Source: an uncultured Pseudoclavibacter sp.
GTDB taxonomy: Bacteria; Actinomycetota; Actinomycetes; Actinomycetales; Microbacteriaceae
Assembly (NCBI GenBank): GCA_946221025.1
Contig: CAMIMS010000037.1
Span: 1 to 17,750 of the forward strand
Length of the DNA: 17,750 nucleotides
Reading direction: 5' to 3'
In this document: piece by piece, positions 7,872 to 14,621 of the stretch
Numbering within the stretch: the stretch's first letter is position 1
Layout of the letters: each line of letters begins with the position of its first letter
Made by a program: the position numbers and the translations under genes
Notes under the pieces: model-generated
The model's database searches: none
What the model was told of the DNA's origin: nothing
Seen by the model: only the letters and a program-made list of their open reading frames with translations

Positions 7872-8713
7872 GGGTGCTCTTGGATGTACTTGCGTGCGAG
7901 CTCCACGCGGTTCGCGATGTCCTGCTTCTCCTGTTGGAGGGCGGCGTCGTTCTTGCGAATGAGGGGCGCTTGGTAGCTTGCCTCAATATTCGCGAGAGTT
8001 TGCGTGAGGTTCGTCGACTGGTTGCATTCCGCTTCGATCACCGCCACGCGGATGTCCTCCTGTTTGAGTTCCGGTGTGATGCCTTGCTCGACTTGCTTTC
8101 GCGAAATTTCCGCAGCCTGCTCGCTGCCCCACGAATCGCCATCTGGCGTGAGGCCACGTGCGGTGATGCATTCGCGCCACTTGTCTCGCGCTGAATTCCA
8201 CTCCGGGTCCGCGATGGCTGCCGCGTAGGCCTCATCATCGAGACGGTCCGCTAGCGAAGGATTGGTGAGGTAATCATGGTCACCTTGAAAGGAGCGCACT
8301 GTTTCCTCAACTTCCGTGCGACAGGCCGCGTATACCTCGTTTTCCTTCTGTGTGGGTTCAGTGAGCTCTGGCCGCGGGAAGTCTGAACCATACTGTTGTG
8401 CCCGTTCAACGCTCCACAGCCCGTAATTGCGGAATTCCATCTCGACACGAGGCTCATTCCGTCGAGAAGCAACTCCGTTTCGCAGGAGACACGGTTCCAC
8501 TGCAATCTCAACAGCCTTCACAATAATTCGATCTTGATCCAGACTAACTTTGAACTCATCCAAAGGGCGAAAGACTTGGACATTCTCGTGATCCAATTCC
8601 GCCGTGGCTGACCTGTCCCGTTCGAGCTGAGGCTGTGCGGCGCAACCATTCAGAGATATAAAGAAGCTAGTCACCAAAGTAGGGATCAGCAAATTTCTCA
8701 GTGATCGCATCAT
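7868..8713 (-). CDS. lipoprotein of unknown function, first gene of the ABC operon
   Basis: This 281-residue protein has a lipoprotein signal and lipobox LNGC with the lipidated Cys24 (or Cys23 if the second ATG is used). AAGGA lies at a good distance upstream of the start. The mature part is mostly helical and charged, with four cysteines (in EPCLLRNG, YAACRTEVEE, WRECITARG and AECNQST) that could form two disulfides. The C-terminal third, ending YQAPLIRKNDAALQQEKQDIANRVELARKYI, looks coiled-coil-like. I recognise no characterised family. Its TGA overlaps the adaptor's GTG, so it is co-translated with the adaptor and the ATPase-permease and is probably a dedicated accessory of that complex, such as a substrate or cell-wall sensor. 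Its GC content and third-position GC look lower than in the efe genes. Confidence 0.8.
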   Translation of the reverse strand: MMRSLRNLLIPTLVTSFFISLNGCAAQPQLERDRSATAELDHENVQVFRPLDEFKVSLDQDRIIVKAVEIAVEPCLLRNGVASRRNEPRVEMEFRNYGLWSVERAQQYGSDFPRPELTEPTQKENEVYAACRTEVEETVRSFQGDHDYLTNPSLADRLDDEAYAAAIADPEWNSARDKWRECITARGLTPDGDSWGSEQAAEISRKQVEQGITPELKQEDIRVAVIEAECNQSTNLTQTLANIEASYQAPLIRKNDAALQQEKQDIANRVELARKYIQEHP

Positions 8714-8769
8714 AATCGTGTCCTTCTTGTGAGCATTGCATGAAAGGGCGTAGCGACGGGTGAGGATGT

Positions 8770-8807
8770 GAGTCGGGCCGACTCGGTAACCCTTATCGGC
8801 CCGACTC
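8770..8807. terminator. 12-bp perfect inverted repeat between crystallin gene and ABC operon
   Basis: GAGTCGGGCCGA (8770-8781) and TCGGCCCGACTC (8796-8807) form a perfect 12-bp stem with a 14-base loop, six bases past the crystallin stop. There is no T-run on either strand, so termination would be of the non-U-tract type often proposed in actinobacteria. The left arm can also pair with the bases after it (GAGTCGG / CCGACTC, 8770-8784), giving two competing hairpins. It may terminate or attenuate read-through into the ABC operon. Confidence 0.5.
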
Positions 8808-8812
8808 GATAG

Positions 8813-9145
8813 CTAGCAAGTGATAAAGCTGCTGATTCGGTCGTTCCAAGTGAAGTGTGGCTTGCCGTCGATCCACACAGACTTCAGATCGTTGTAATCG
8901 GCTTCGGTGACAAAGGCGCGACCTCCGAAACGAATGTTCTCGTAGAAGCAGTGGCGGGTGTTGTAGGCGCGGAACGAAGAAATGCGATCGTTGAGTGTGT
9001 TGACGTTCGGCGCCCAAACGGTTGTGAATGATTGGCCGGTGTAGTTTCGGTCGGAATAGACGGTTGCTGCATTCGCCGCCGTGCCACCGAAGAGGCTTGC
9101 GGTAAGGCCAATGATTGCAGCGGCTGCGAGTTGTTTGCGATTCAT
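8813..9145 (-). CDS. small secreted beta-gamma-crystallin-fold protein
   Basis: This 110-residue protein has a Sec signal peptide, predicted to be cut after ANA at residue 26, giving an 84-residue mature protein. Two Greek-key motifs of the form aromatic-x4-aromatic-x-G are visible: Tyr30/Tyr35/Gly37 and Tyr68/Phe73/Gly75. Two copies of NDRISS (52-57 and 101-106) match the calcium-binding clamp (N/D)(N/D)xx(S/T)S of microbial beta-gamma-crystallins. Cys66 and the C-terminal Cys110 could form a disulfide. The start at 9145 has GAGGAAG upstream; another in-frame ATG exists at 9163. Relatives with this fold include the Streptomyces metalloproteinase inhibitor (peptidase inhibitor family I36), killer-toxin-like proteins and spore-coat proteins, so the function is open: inhibitor, antimicrobial or calcium-stabilised wall protein. 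Confidence 0.85.
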   Translation of the reverse strand: MNRKQLAAAAIIGLTASLFGGTAANAATVYSDRNYTGQSFTTVWAPNVNTLNDRISSFRAYNTRHCFYENIRFGGRAFVTEADYNDLKSVWIDGKPHFTWNDRISSFITC

Positions 9146-9526
9146 GGTTCTTCCTCGATTCATGAGTCGTCCGCCAACATTGCTGGTAGTGGTTGTGGTG
9201 GGGGCGGACGGAATAATGCTCCGCCCGCAATGTGACAACCGCCAGCCCCCCCTGGTGAATAGTGAATGAATACTGCGCTACGAATTCGTGGGGCGACGGC
9301 TGGTATCGACAACGTCGTCGATACGTGATCGTGAGAAGCGAGAAGACGGCCGGTCTGACCGCTCTCTAATCCTACGGCGCGCTGCCGCGGCGACGCGCCG
9401 CGATCTCGCCAAGAAAGCGGTGCGTTGCATAACGATTCGTCTTGTCCCTTGACGCCGAGCGTTCGATACCCTTGGGGGCATCACGCCAACGACGGCGGCA
9501 CGACAACGACGTCACGAGGACCTTCA
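9146..9526. other. 381-base divergent intergenic region
   Basis: This region separates the crystallin gene (minus) from the hydroxylase gene (plus) and must hold both promoters. It contains two clear inverted repeats: GTATCGAC/GTCGATAC at 9303-9324 and CGGCGCG/CGCGCCG at 9375-9400. A weak plus-strand promoter candidate is TTGTCC (9442-9447) with GATACC (9465-9470), 17 bases apart. In-frame plus-strand codons from 9425 precede the hydroxylase, but the strong ribosome binding site at 9516-9520 argues for a start at 9527. I see no gene here. Confidence 0.5.
9303..9324. promoter_or_regulatory. candidate operator, perfect 8-bp inverted repeat
   Basis: GTATCGAC (9303-9310) and GTCGATAC (9317-9324) are separated by six bases. 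The 22-base dyad has the size of a site for a dimeric helix-turn-helix regulator and lies about 200 bases before the hydroxylase start. No regulator gene is adjacent, so the assignment is inference. Confidence 0.4.
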
Positions 9527-11452
9527 ATGCAGTTCCACCACCACGGCTATGTTCCCGGCGACCCTCGGGTCTTTCCCGCAGAGGGGGTGGGGCTGAACCG
9601 GCCGAGCGACATCCCGCAAGAACTGGATGTGCTCATCGTGGGAGCGGGCCCGGCGGGCATGATCACCGCCGCGCAGCTGTCGATGTTCCCGAACCTCGTC
9701 ACGCGCATCGTCGACCTTCGCGACGGCCGGCTCGAGATTGGCCGCGCTGACGGCCTGCAGGCGCGCTCGCTCGAAACGTTCAACGCCTTCGGTTTTGCCG
9801 GGCGCGTTGCGGATGAGGCCTACCACATCCAGTCGATGAACTTTTGGTCGCCGAACCCCGAGAACCCGGCAGAGATCATCCGCACCGCCCGCACCGAAGA
9901 CGACCCGATCGGGGTGAGCGAGTTCCCACACGTGATCATGAACCAGGCACGCGTGCTCGACTACTTCGACGAGTTCATGCGCCGCTCGCCGAGCCGGATG
10001 GAGCCCGATTACGGCATCGAGTTCGTATCGGTGACCGACGTCGGCGGCGAGTACCCGCTCGAAGTCACACTGAAAAAGCGCGACGAGGGCGGCTCGACCA
10101 TCGACTCCGCCGCTGCCGAAGAGCGCGACGCCGGTGGCGGTTCGGGTCGTGAGTTCACCGTTCGCACGAAGTACCTCGTTGGCGCCGACGGGGCGCGCTC
10201 ATCCGTTCGCAAGGCCATCGGCGGCAAGCTCGAGGGTCAGCAGGCGAACCACGCCTGGGGTGTCGTCGACTGCCTGCCGGTGACGAACTTCCCCGATATT
10301 CAGACCAAGTGCGCGATCAGCTCGAAGAGCGGCTCGATTCTGCTCATCCCGCGCGAAGGCGGGTTCCTCGTGCGCCTCTACGTCGACCTCGGAGAAGTCT
10401 CTCCCGAAAGCAAGGGTGAGATTCGCGCCACGACGGTGGAAGAATCGGTCGCGCAAGCGAAGGCGATTCTCGCGCCGTACGACTTCGAAGCCCGTGAAGT
10501 CGTTTGGTATTCGGTATATGAGGTCGGCCACCGCCTCACCGACCGGTTCGACAACCTCAACCCCGAAACCGATGACGATCCGCGCATTTTCGTGATGGGC
10601 GACGCGTGCCACACCCACTCGGCGAAGGCCGGCCAGGGCATGAACGTCTCGATGCAGGATGGATTCAACCTCGCTTGGAAGCTCGCGCACGTGCTCGAAG
10701 GGGTTGCGCCGGCGTCGCTTCTTCGCACCTATTCGGCCGAGCGTCAGGTCGCCGCGAAAAACCTCATCGATTTCGATAAGGAATGGTCGGCAGCAATGGC
10801 GAAAAAACCCGAGGACTTCGAAGACCCGGGCGAGCTCGGCCGCATCTACATGGAGAAGCAGGAGTTCGCATCCGGCTTCTTGACCGATTACGGCGAGTCG
10901 ATGATTGTCGGCGGCGACGAGCACCAGAACCTCGCCACCGGGTTCCCGATCGGACGCCGCTTCAAGTCTGAGCGCGCGATTCGGCTTGCCGACGATGTCA
11001 CCACGCACATCGGTCACGAGCACCGGGCCGATGGCCGCTGGCGCGTGTACGTGTTCGCTGGCGCGGATGCCGCGGGAACTGACGGCCCGACGCAGCGTTG
11101 GGCCGATTGGTGGGCCTCGGATGAGTCGCCACGCCAGCGCTTCACCCCGGCCGGGGCGGACGCGAACAGCCTGTTCGACGCGAAGATCATCTTCCGCGAA
11201 TCGTACGAGGAACTCGACGCCTTCTCGGCACCCGAGGTGTTCCGCCCGACGATTGGGAAGCTGCAGCTGCCCGATCTGCAGAACTCATATGCCACCGGTC
11301 GCGGGCACGACATTTTCGCGGAGCGAGGCATTGCCGATGAGGGATGCGTTGTCGTGGTGCGCCCCGACCAGTACGTTGCGCACGTGCTGCCGCTTAAGGC
11401 GACGGATGAGCTTGGCGAGTTCTTCGCCGGCTGCATGACTGCGCAGTGCTGA
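9527..11452 (+). CDS. FAD-dependent aromatic-ring hydroxylase (3-hydroxybenzoate 4-monooxygenase / phenol 2-monooxygenase family)
   Basis: This 641-residue single-component flavoprotein monooxygenase shows the three fingerprints of the class. The Rossmann GAGPAG is at 39-44 in VLIVGAGPAG, the DG motif GADGARSS starts at 219, and the GD motif GDACHTHSAKAGQGMN starts at 358. The N-terminal MQFHHHGYVPGDP and the SEFPHVIMNQARVLDYF stretch resemble MobA-type 3-hydroxybenzoate 4-monooxygenases. The long C-terminal region ending in VVVVRPDQYVAHVLPL fits the thioredoxin-like domain of the phenol hydroxylase group, as does the total length. GAGGA six bases before the ATG at 9527 decides the start. Such enzymes use NAD(P)H and oxygen to hydroxylate a phenolic ring next to an existing hydroxyl. 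The exact substrate cannot be fixed, because no ring-cleavage or transport gene is alongside. Confidence 0.88.
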   Translation: MQFHHHGYVPGDPRVFPAEGVGLNRPSDIPQELDVLIVGAGPAGMITAAQLSMFPNLVTRIVDLRDGRLEIGRADGLQARSLETFNAFGFAGRVADEAYHIQSMNFWSPNPENPAEIIRTARTEDDPIGVSEFPHVIMNQARVLDYFDEFMRRSPSRMEPDYGIEFVSVTDVGGEYPLEVTLKKRDEGGSTIDSAAAEERDAGGGSGREFTVRTKYLVGADGARSSVRKAIGGKLEGQQANHAWGVVDCLPVTNFPDIQTKCAISSKSGSILLIPREGGFLVRLYVDLGEVSPESKGEIRATTVEESVAQAKAILAPYDFEAREVVWYSVYEVGHRLTDRFDNLNPETDDDPRIFVMGDACHTHSAKAGQGMNVSMQDGFNLAWKLAHVLEGVAPASLLRTYSAERQVAAKNLIDFDKEWSAAMAKKPEDFEDPGELGRIYMEKQEFASGFLTDYGESMIVGGDEHQNLATGFPIGRRFKSERAIRLADDVTTHIGHEHRADGRWRVYVFAGADAAGTDGPTQRWADWWASDESPRQRFTPAGADANSLFDAKIIFRESYEELDAFSAPEVFRPTIGKLQLPDLQNSYATGRGHDIFAERGIADEGCVVVVRPDQYVAHVLPLKATDELGEFFAGCMTAQC

Positions 11453-11792
11453 CCGGATTGCCGGGAGCGTTTCCGCATCGGTTCGCGCGAATAATCTAAC
11501 TCTCGCGAATGCCGCGGAAGCTCCGTTTAGTGATGCGTTGATTGTGCGCAACGGGTCGGTGAAATGTTCCGCAATGCTTTAACCGAATGGGTGTTATAAA
11601 GTGAGCGGAGATGATCGCTGCGCTACGAGTGCCTGCACAAAGAATCCCGTAATTTTACAGCATCGCTCACGTGGGTCTCTTAGCCGAGAACCTGTATTCA
11701 GCGAGTATTCAAGCCGATTCAGTAGCCTGCATCCTGTTCGAATCGGCGCGACGCATTTCACGTCGCACCGCACTCGAGAAAGGATTCACGCA
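11453..11792 (+). other. 340-base intergenic region with possible terminator and promoter
   Basis: This AT-richer spacer lies between the hydroxylase and dehydrogenase genes. At its start is an imperfect hairpin made of TTCCGC (11471-11476) and TTCGCG (11482-11487) pairing with CGCGAA (11504-11509) and GCGGAA (11514-11519), which may end the hydroxylase transcript. Further on is an extended -10-like TGTTATAAA at 11592-11600. I see no coding potential, and no clear -35. If transcription starts near 11607 the dehydrogenase mRNA would have a leader of roughly 185 bases. Confidence 0.4.
11592..11600 (+). promoter_or_regulatory. extended -10 promoter candidate for the dehydrogenase gene
   Basis: TGTTATAAA combines the TGn extension with a hexamer one base from TATAAT. 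No good -35 is found 16-18 bases upstream, which is tolerated by extended -10 promoters. It is the best -10-like word in the spacer. Confidence 0.3.
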
Positions 11793-12707
11793 ATGGCTGA
11801 ACTCAAGAACGTCGCCGTCCTCGGAACCGGAACGCTCGGCTCGCAGATCATCATGCAGGCCGCATACGCCGGCAAGAACGTCACCGCCTACGACATTTCC
11901 GACGAGGTGCTCGACAAGCTCCCGCAGCGTTGGGAGTGGATGCGCGGCTACTACAGCCGCGACCTCGACGACTTCGACAACGCTCGCTTTGACGAGGCGA
12001 TCACCCGCATCTCGGCCACCACTGACCTGAAAGAAGCGACCGAGAACGCCGACATCGTGATCGAGGCAGTGCCCGAGAACGTCGAGCTGAAGCACAAGGT
12101 CTACAAGGAGCTCAGCGAGTACGTGTCCGACGACACCATCCTCGCGACGAACTCCTCCTACCTCCTGCCGAGCGAGATCGCCCCGGCCGTGAAGAACCCG
12201 GAGCGCTTCGGAACGCTGCACCTCGCGAACCTCGTGTGGCGCGCCAATAACGGCGAGATCATGGGTCACCCGGGCACCGCTCCCGAAACCCTCGACGCGA
12301 TCGAGCAGTTCGCGAAGGAGATCAACCTGCGCCCCTTCCGCGTGCTCAAGGAGACTCGCGGTTACCTCCTGAACGCGCAGTTCGTGCCGCTGCTTCGCAC
12401 GGCGATCGCCCTGTACGCCAACGGCGTCGCCAGCTACGACGACATCAACGAGTCGATCAAGGTCGGCATGCAGGCGCCCACCGGCATGATCGAGGCAGCC
12501 GACATGGTCGGGTTCTCTCTTCTCGCCGACTCGTACTCGCGCGTTGACGACCCGGCCCTGCAGGCGTGGGCCGCTGAGGCGAAGAAGGCCGTTGAGGCCG
12601 GCAAGGGGGGCCTCGGCGACCGCGAAGGCTTCTACAAGTACGACGAAGCCGGCCGCAACATCGGCAAGGGCGACTTCTTCCCCGACATCTGGGGCGAGAA
12701 CAAGTAG
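11793..12707 (+). CDS. 3-hydroxyacyl-CoA dehydrogenase family protein
   Basis: This 304-residue NAD-dependent dehydrogenase is of the 3-hydroxyacyl-CoA / 3-hydroxybutyryl-CoA dehydrogenase family. The Rossmann motif GTGTLG is at 11-16, and Asp34 ends the second strand, which predicts NAD rather than NADP use. The catalytic dyad is recognisable as His143 (GTLHLANL) and Glu155 (NNGEIMG), twelve residues apart as in the human enzyme. NSSYL and the Asn194 in GYLLNAQFVPLL match further active-site positions. The usual HFFNP context of the histidine is altered to HLANL, so the substrate may be a non-standard hydroxyacid or hydroxyacyl-CoA. AGAAAGGA precedes the ATG at 11793. The gene follows the hydroxylase in the same orientation but with its own leader, so a shared pathway is only a suggestion. 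Confidence 0.87.
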   Translation: MAELKNVAVLGTGTLGSQIIMQAAYAGKNVTAYDISDEVLDKLPQRWEWMRGYYSRDLDDFDNARFDEAITRISATTDLKEATENADIVIEAVPENVELKHKVYKELSEYVSDDTILATNSSYLLPSEIAPAVKNPERFGTLHLANLVWRANNGEIMGHPGTAPETLDAIEQFAKEINLRPFRVLKETRGYLLNAQFVPLLRTAIALYANGVASYDDINESIKVGMQAPTGMIEAADMVGFSLLADSYSRVDDPALQAWAAEAKKAVEAGKGGLGDREGFYKYDEAGRNIGKGDFFPDIWGENK

Positions 12708-12742
12708 CCCACCCCACAGCGCCTCGAGCGCCCAGCACGATC

Positions 12743-12781
12743 AAGAACGCCCCCGCACACCGCGGGGGCGTTCTTCGTTTG
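12743..12781 (+). terminator. Rho-independent terminator of the dehydrogenase gene
   Basis: A 14-bp perfect stem (12743-12756 with 12762-12775; AAGAACGCCCCCGC / GCGGGGGCGTTCTT) with a five-base loop is followed by CGTTTGTT. It lies 35 bases after the stop codon. This is the clearest intrinsic terminator in the window. Confidence 0.9.
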
Positions 12782-12957
12782 TTGGATGCAATGAGTTTCC
12801 CAATTAAGAGTCGCGGATTCATCTCGATTCGGTATGTCAGTGGTGGCCCCCATGCTGAATGCGCCTTGGTGACCGGAGGTCCAAGAGCTGGTCTTCCTTA
12901 TGTTCACTCGCCACGACACCTACTGACCGACCAACGTTGAGATGACGGAGAATAGAC

Positions 12958-14562
12958 ATGTTCCTTCGAATAGTGCTCTGGTTGATGACTGCACTGTTGG
13001 GTCTTACTTGCTTGCTCTTCTCGACAGCTGCTATCGCCTTGTTCGCTCAGTCAAAGCTCGGCCCGGGCATCACGGGTCTCGTAATGGGCGTACTGGCAGG
13101 TGTCTGTGCCTGGCTGCTCGCGAGAGCAGCTATCCGTCTGAAAAGGAAATCCTTAACGCCCGACCCGAAGCCGGAAACGGGAGAGCGAGGCAACAGCTTC
13201 AACACGATGCCCGCACCTGCCGGGCACGATGAGGCCGTTTCGCCGGATGCATGGACGATCTTTCCGGGCGAACCAACGACTGCGGTGCCGCCGAACCACC
13301 TGGTACGAAGCGGTGTTGACGAACTAGACCAAGCATCCGACACAAAAACTAAAGTTGGCGCGAGAAGCACACCGGTCGCTGCTGACAAGAGAAATCGCGG
13401 TGTGCGGCGCAGCGCCAAAGCCGCACTCACGTTCGGGTATGCAGAACATGGCGGCAAGTTCCAACACCACGGTCCTTACGCGGTAATCGACGTCGAAACA
13501 ACGGGGCGCGTCGCCGATGGGACCGACCGGATCGTCGAAGTTGCAGTCGTGCTGACGGACGCGACGGGGCGCGTTCTCGACGAATGGGCAACCCTCATCA
13601 ACCCCGAGCGGGATACCGGACCGGTGCACGTACATGGCATTTCACAAGCCGCGGTTGAACATGCGCCCATGTTTCGGGACATCGCGGACGAGCTTCTCGC
13701 TCGGCTTCATGGCGCTGTCATCGTCGCGCACAATGCATCCTTCGATGAACGTTTTCTCTCAACCGAATTCGCTCGTGCCGGATACAGCGGGTTGGCTATG
13801 CCCGCAATCTGCACGCTGTGGCTCAGCAAACAAACACTTGCTGCTCCGAACTACAGGTTGGAGACACTTGCGCAGACCTATGGCATTGAAGCCCCGGCCG
13901 CGCACAGCGCGCTCGGTGATGCTCGGACGGTCGCAAAGCTCCTATCGATCCTGCTCGAAGCTGGGAAGGCGCCACTCACCTTTCCAAACGATGTCTTCGC
14001 CTACACCGGGCCCGCTGACCGAAGCACGCGTGTAGTCACTCGCGCCGCTGGACTGCGCAAGGGTGAAGAAGGCTGGATGGCGAACCTCCTTGAGCGGCTC
14101 CCGCACACCGCGGCTGAACCCTCACATGACACCGAGCTCCGCTATCTGGAAGCGCTCGAAGAAGCTATGAGCGACGGTAAACTCATTGGGCAGGAAGCGA
14201 AGCAGCTCTCAAAAATCGTTGGCCAAGCTGGCCTTGGTGCTCGTCAAGTCTGGGAACTGAACCGGTTGTATCTCGAGGGCCTACGCGCAAGCGTCCTCAC
14301 TGACGAAGCGATACTCGACCCGGAGCAGTTAGATGATCTGGAGCGGGTCGCTCGCATGGTTGGCGTGGAGGGATACTTCGACGACCTTTCCGCCAATGCG
14401 CCGCACCCTGCCGACAACGGCGCCCAGCCGGAAGTGCACGAAGCCGCGCCAGCTCCCAGCGTGGCCAGCGATCCTCTGGAGAAATCCGCCAAACCGCGTC
14501 GCTGCGGCCTGTGCGGGCAGCCTGGCCACAACCGACGTACTTGTCCTCATCTCGCTACGTAG
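12958..14562 (+). CDS. membrane-anchored DEDDh 3'-5' exonuclease with C-terminal zinc knuckle
   Basis: This 534-residue multidomain protein starts with two membrane helices (about 5-31 and 39-58). A polar linker of about 115 residues leads to a DnaQ-like exonuclease domain (about 172-345). Exo I is DVET with Asp178 and Glu180, Exo II is HNASFDERF with Asp263, and Exo III is HSALGD with His316 and Asp321, so all DEDDh residues are present. A helical region (about 395-475, ALEEAMSDGKLIGQEAKQLSKIVGQAGL) resembles TerB-like domains. The end carries CX2CX4HX4C: Cys516, Cys519, His524, Cys529. The ATG has GGAG seven bases upstream. GC is lower than in the preceding genes. The protein probably trims nucleic acid 3' ends at the membrane, with the knuckle binding nucleic acid. 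Its biological role (repair, defence or RNA turnover) is unknown. Confidence 0.85.
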   Translation: MFLRIVLWLMTALLGLTCLLFSTAAIALFAQSKLGPGITGLVMGVLAGVCAWLLARAAIRLKRKSLTPDPKPETGERGNSFNTMPAPAGHDEAVSPDAWTIFPGEPTTAVPPNHLVRSGVDELDQASDTKTKVGARSTPVAADKRNRGVRRSAKAALTFGYAEHGGKFQHHGPYAVIDVETTGRVADGTDRIVEVAVVLTDATGRVLDEWATLINPERDTGPVHVHGISQAAVEHAPMFRDIADELLARLHGAVIVAHNASFDERFLSTEFARAGYSGLAMPAICTLWLSKQTLAAPNYRLETLAQTYGIEAPAAHSALGDARTVAKLLSILLEAGKAPLTFPNDVFAYTGPADRSTRVVTRAAGLRKGEEGWMANLLERLPHTAAEPSHDTELRYLEALEEAMSDGKLIGQEAKQLSKIVGQAGLGARQVWELNRLYLEGLRASVLTDEAILDPEQLDDLERVARMVGVEGYFDDLSANAPHPADNGAQPEVHEAAPAPSVASDPLEKSAKPRRCGLCGQPGHNRRTCPHLAT

Positions 14563-14621
14563 CTACCGGCAGGAACGGCCAGTCGCCTTCTGGGATCCGC
14601 ACTAGCAAGTGACACTGCCCC

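Noticed and set aside
9425..9526. In-frame extension of the hydroxylase upstream of 9527
   Set aside because: The extra 34 residues do not resemble the family, and GAGGA stands at the right distance before the ATG at 9527.
11601..11792. In-frame extension of the dehydrogenase upstream of 11793
   Set aside because: The Rossmann fold starts at the second ATG, which has AGAAAGGA upstream. The extension is unlike any dehydrogenase N-terminus.
12782..12957. Short open frames in the spacer after the dehydrogenase terminator
   Set aside because: Frames are short, lack ribosome binding sites and have no recognisable product. I treat the stretch as the exonuclease leader.
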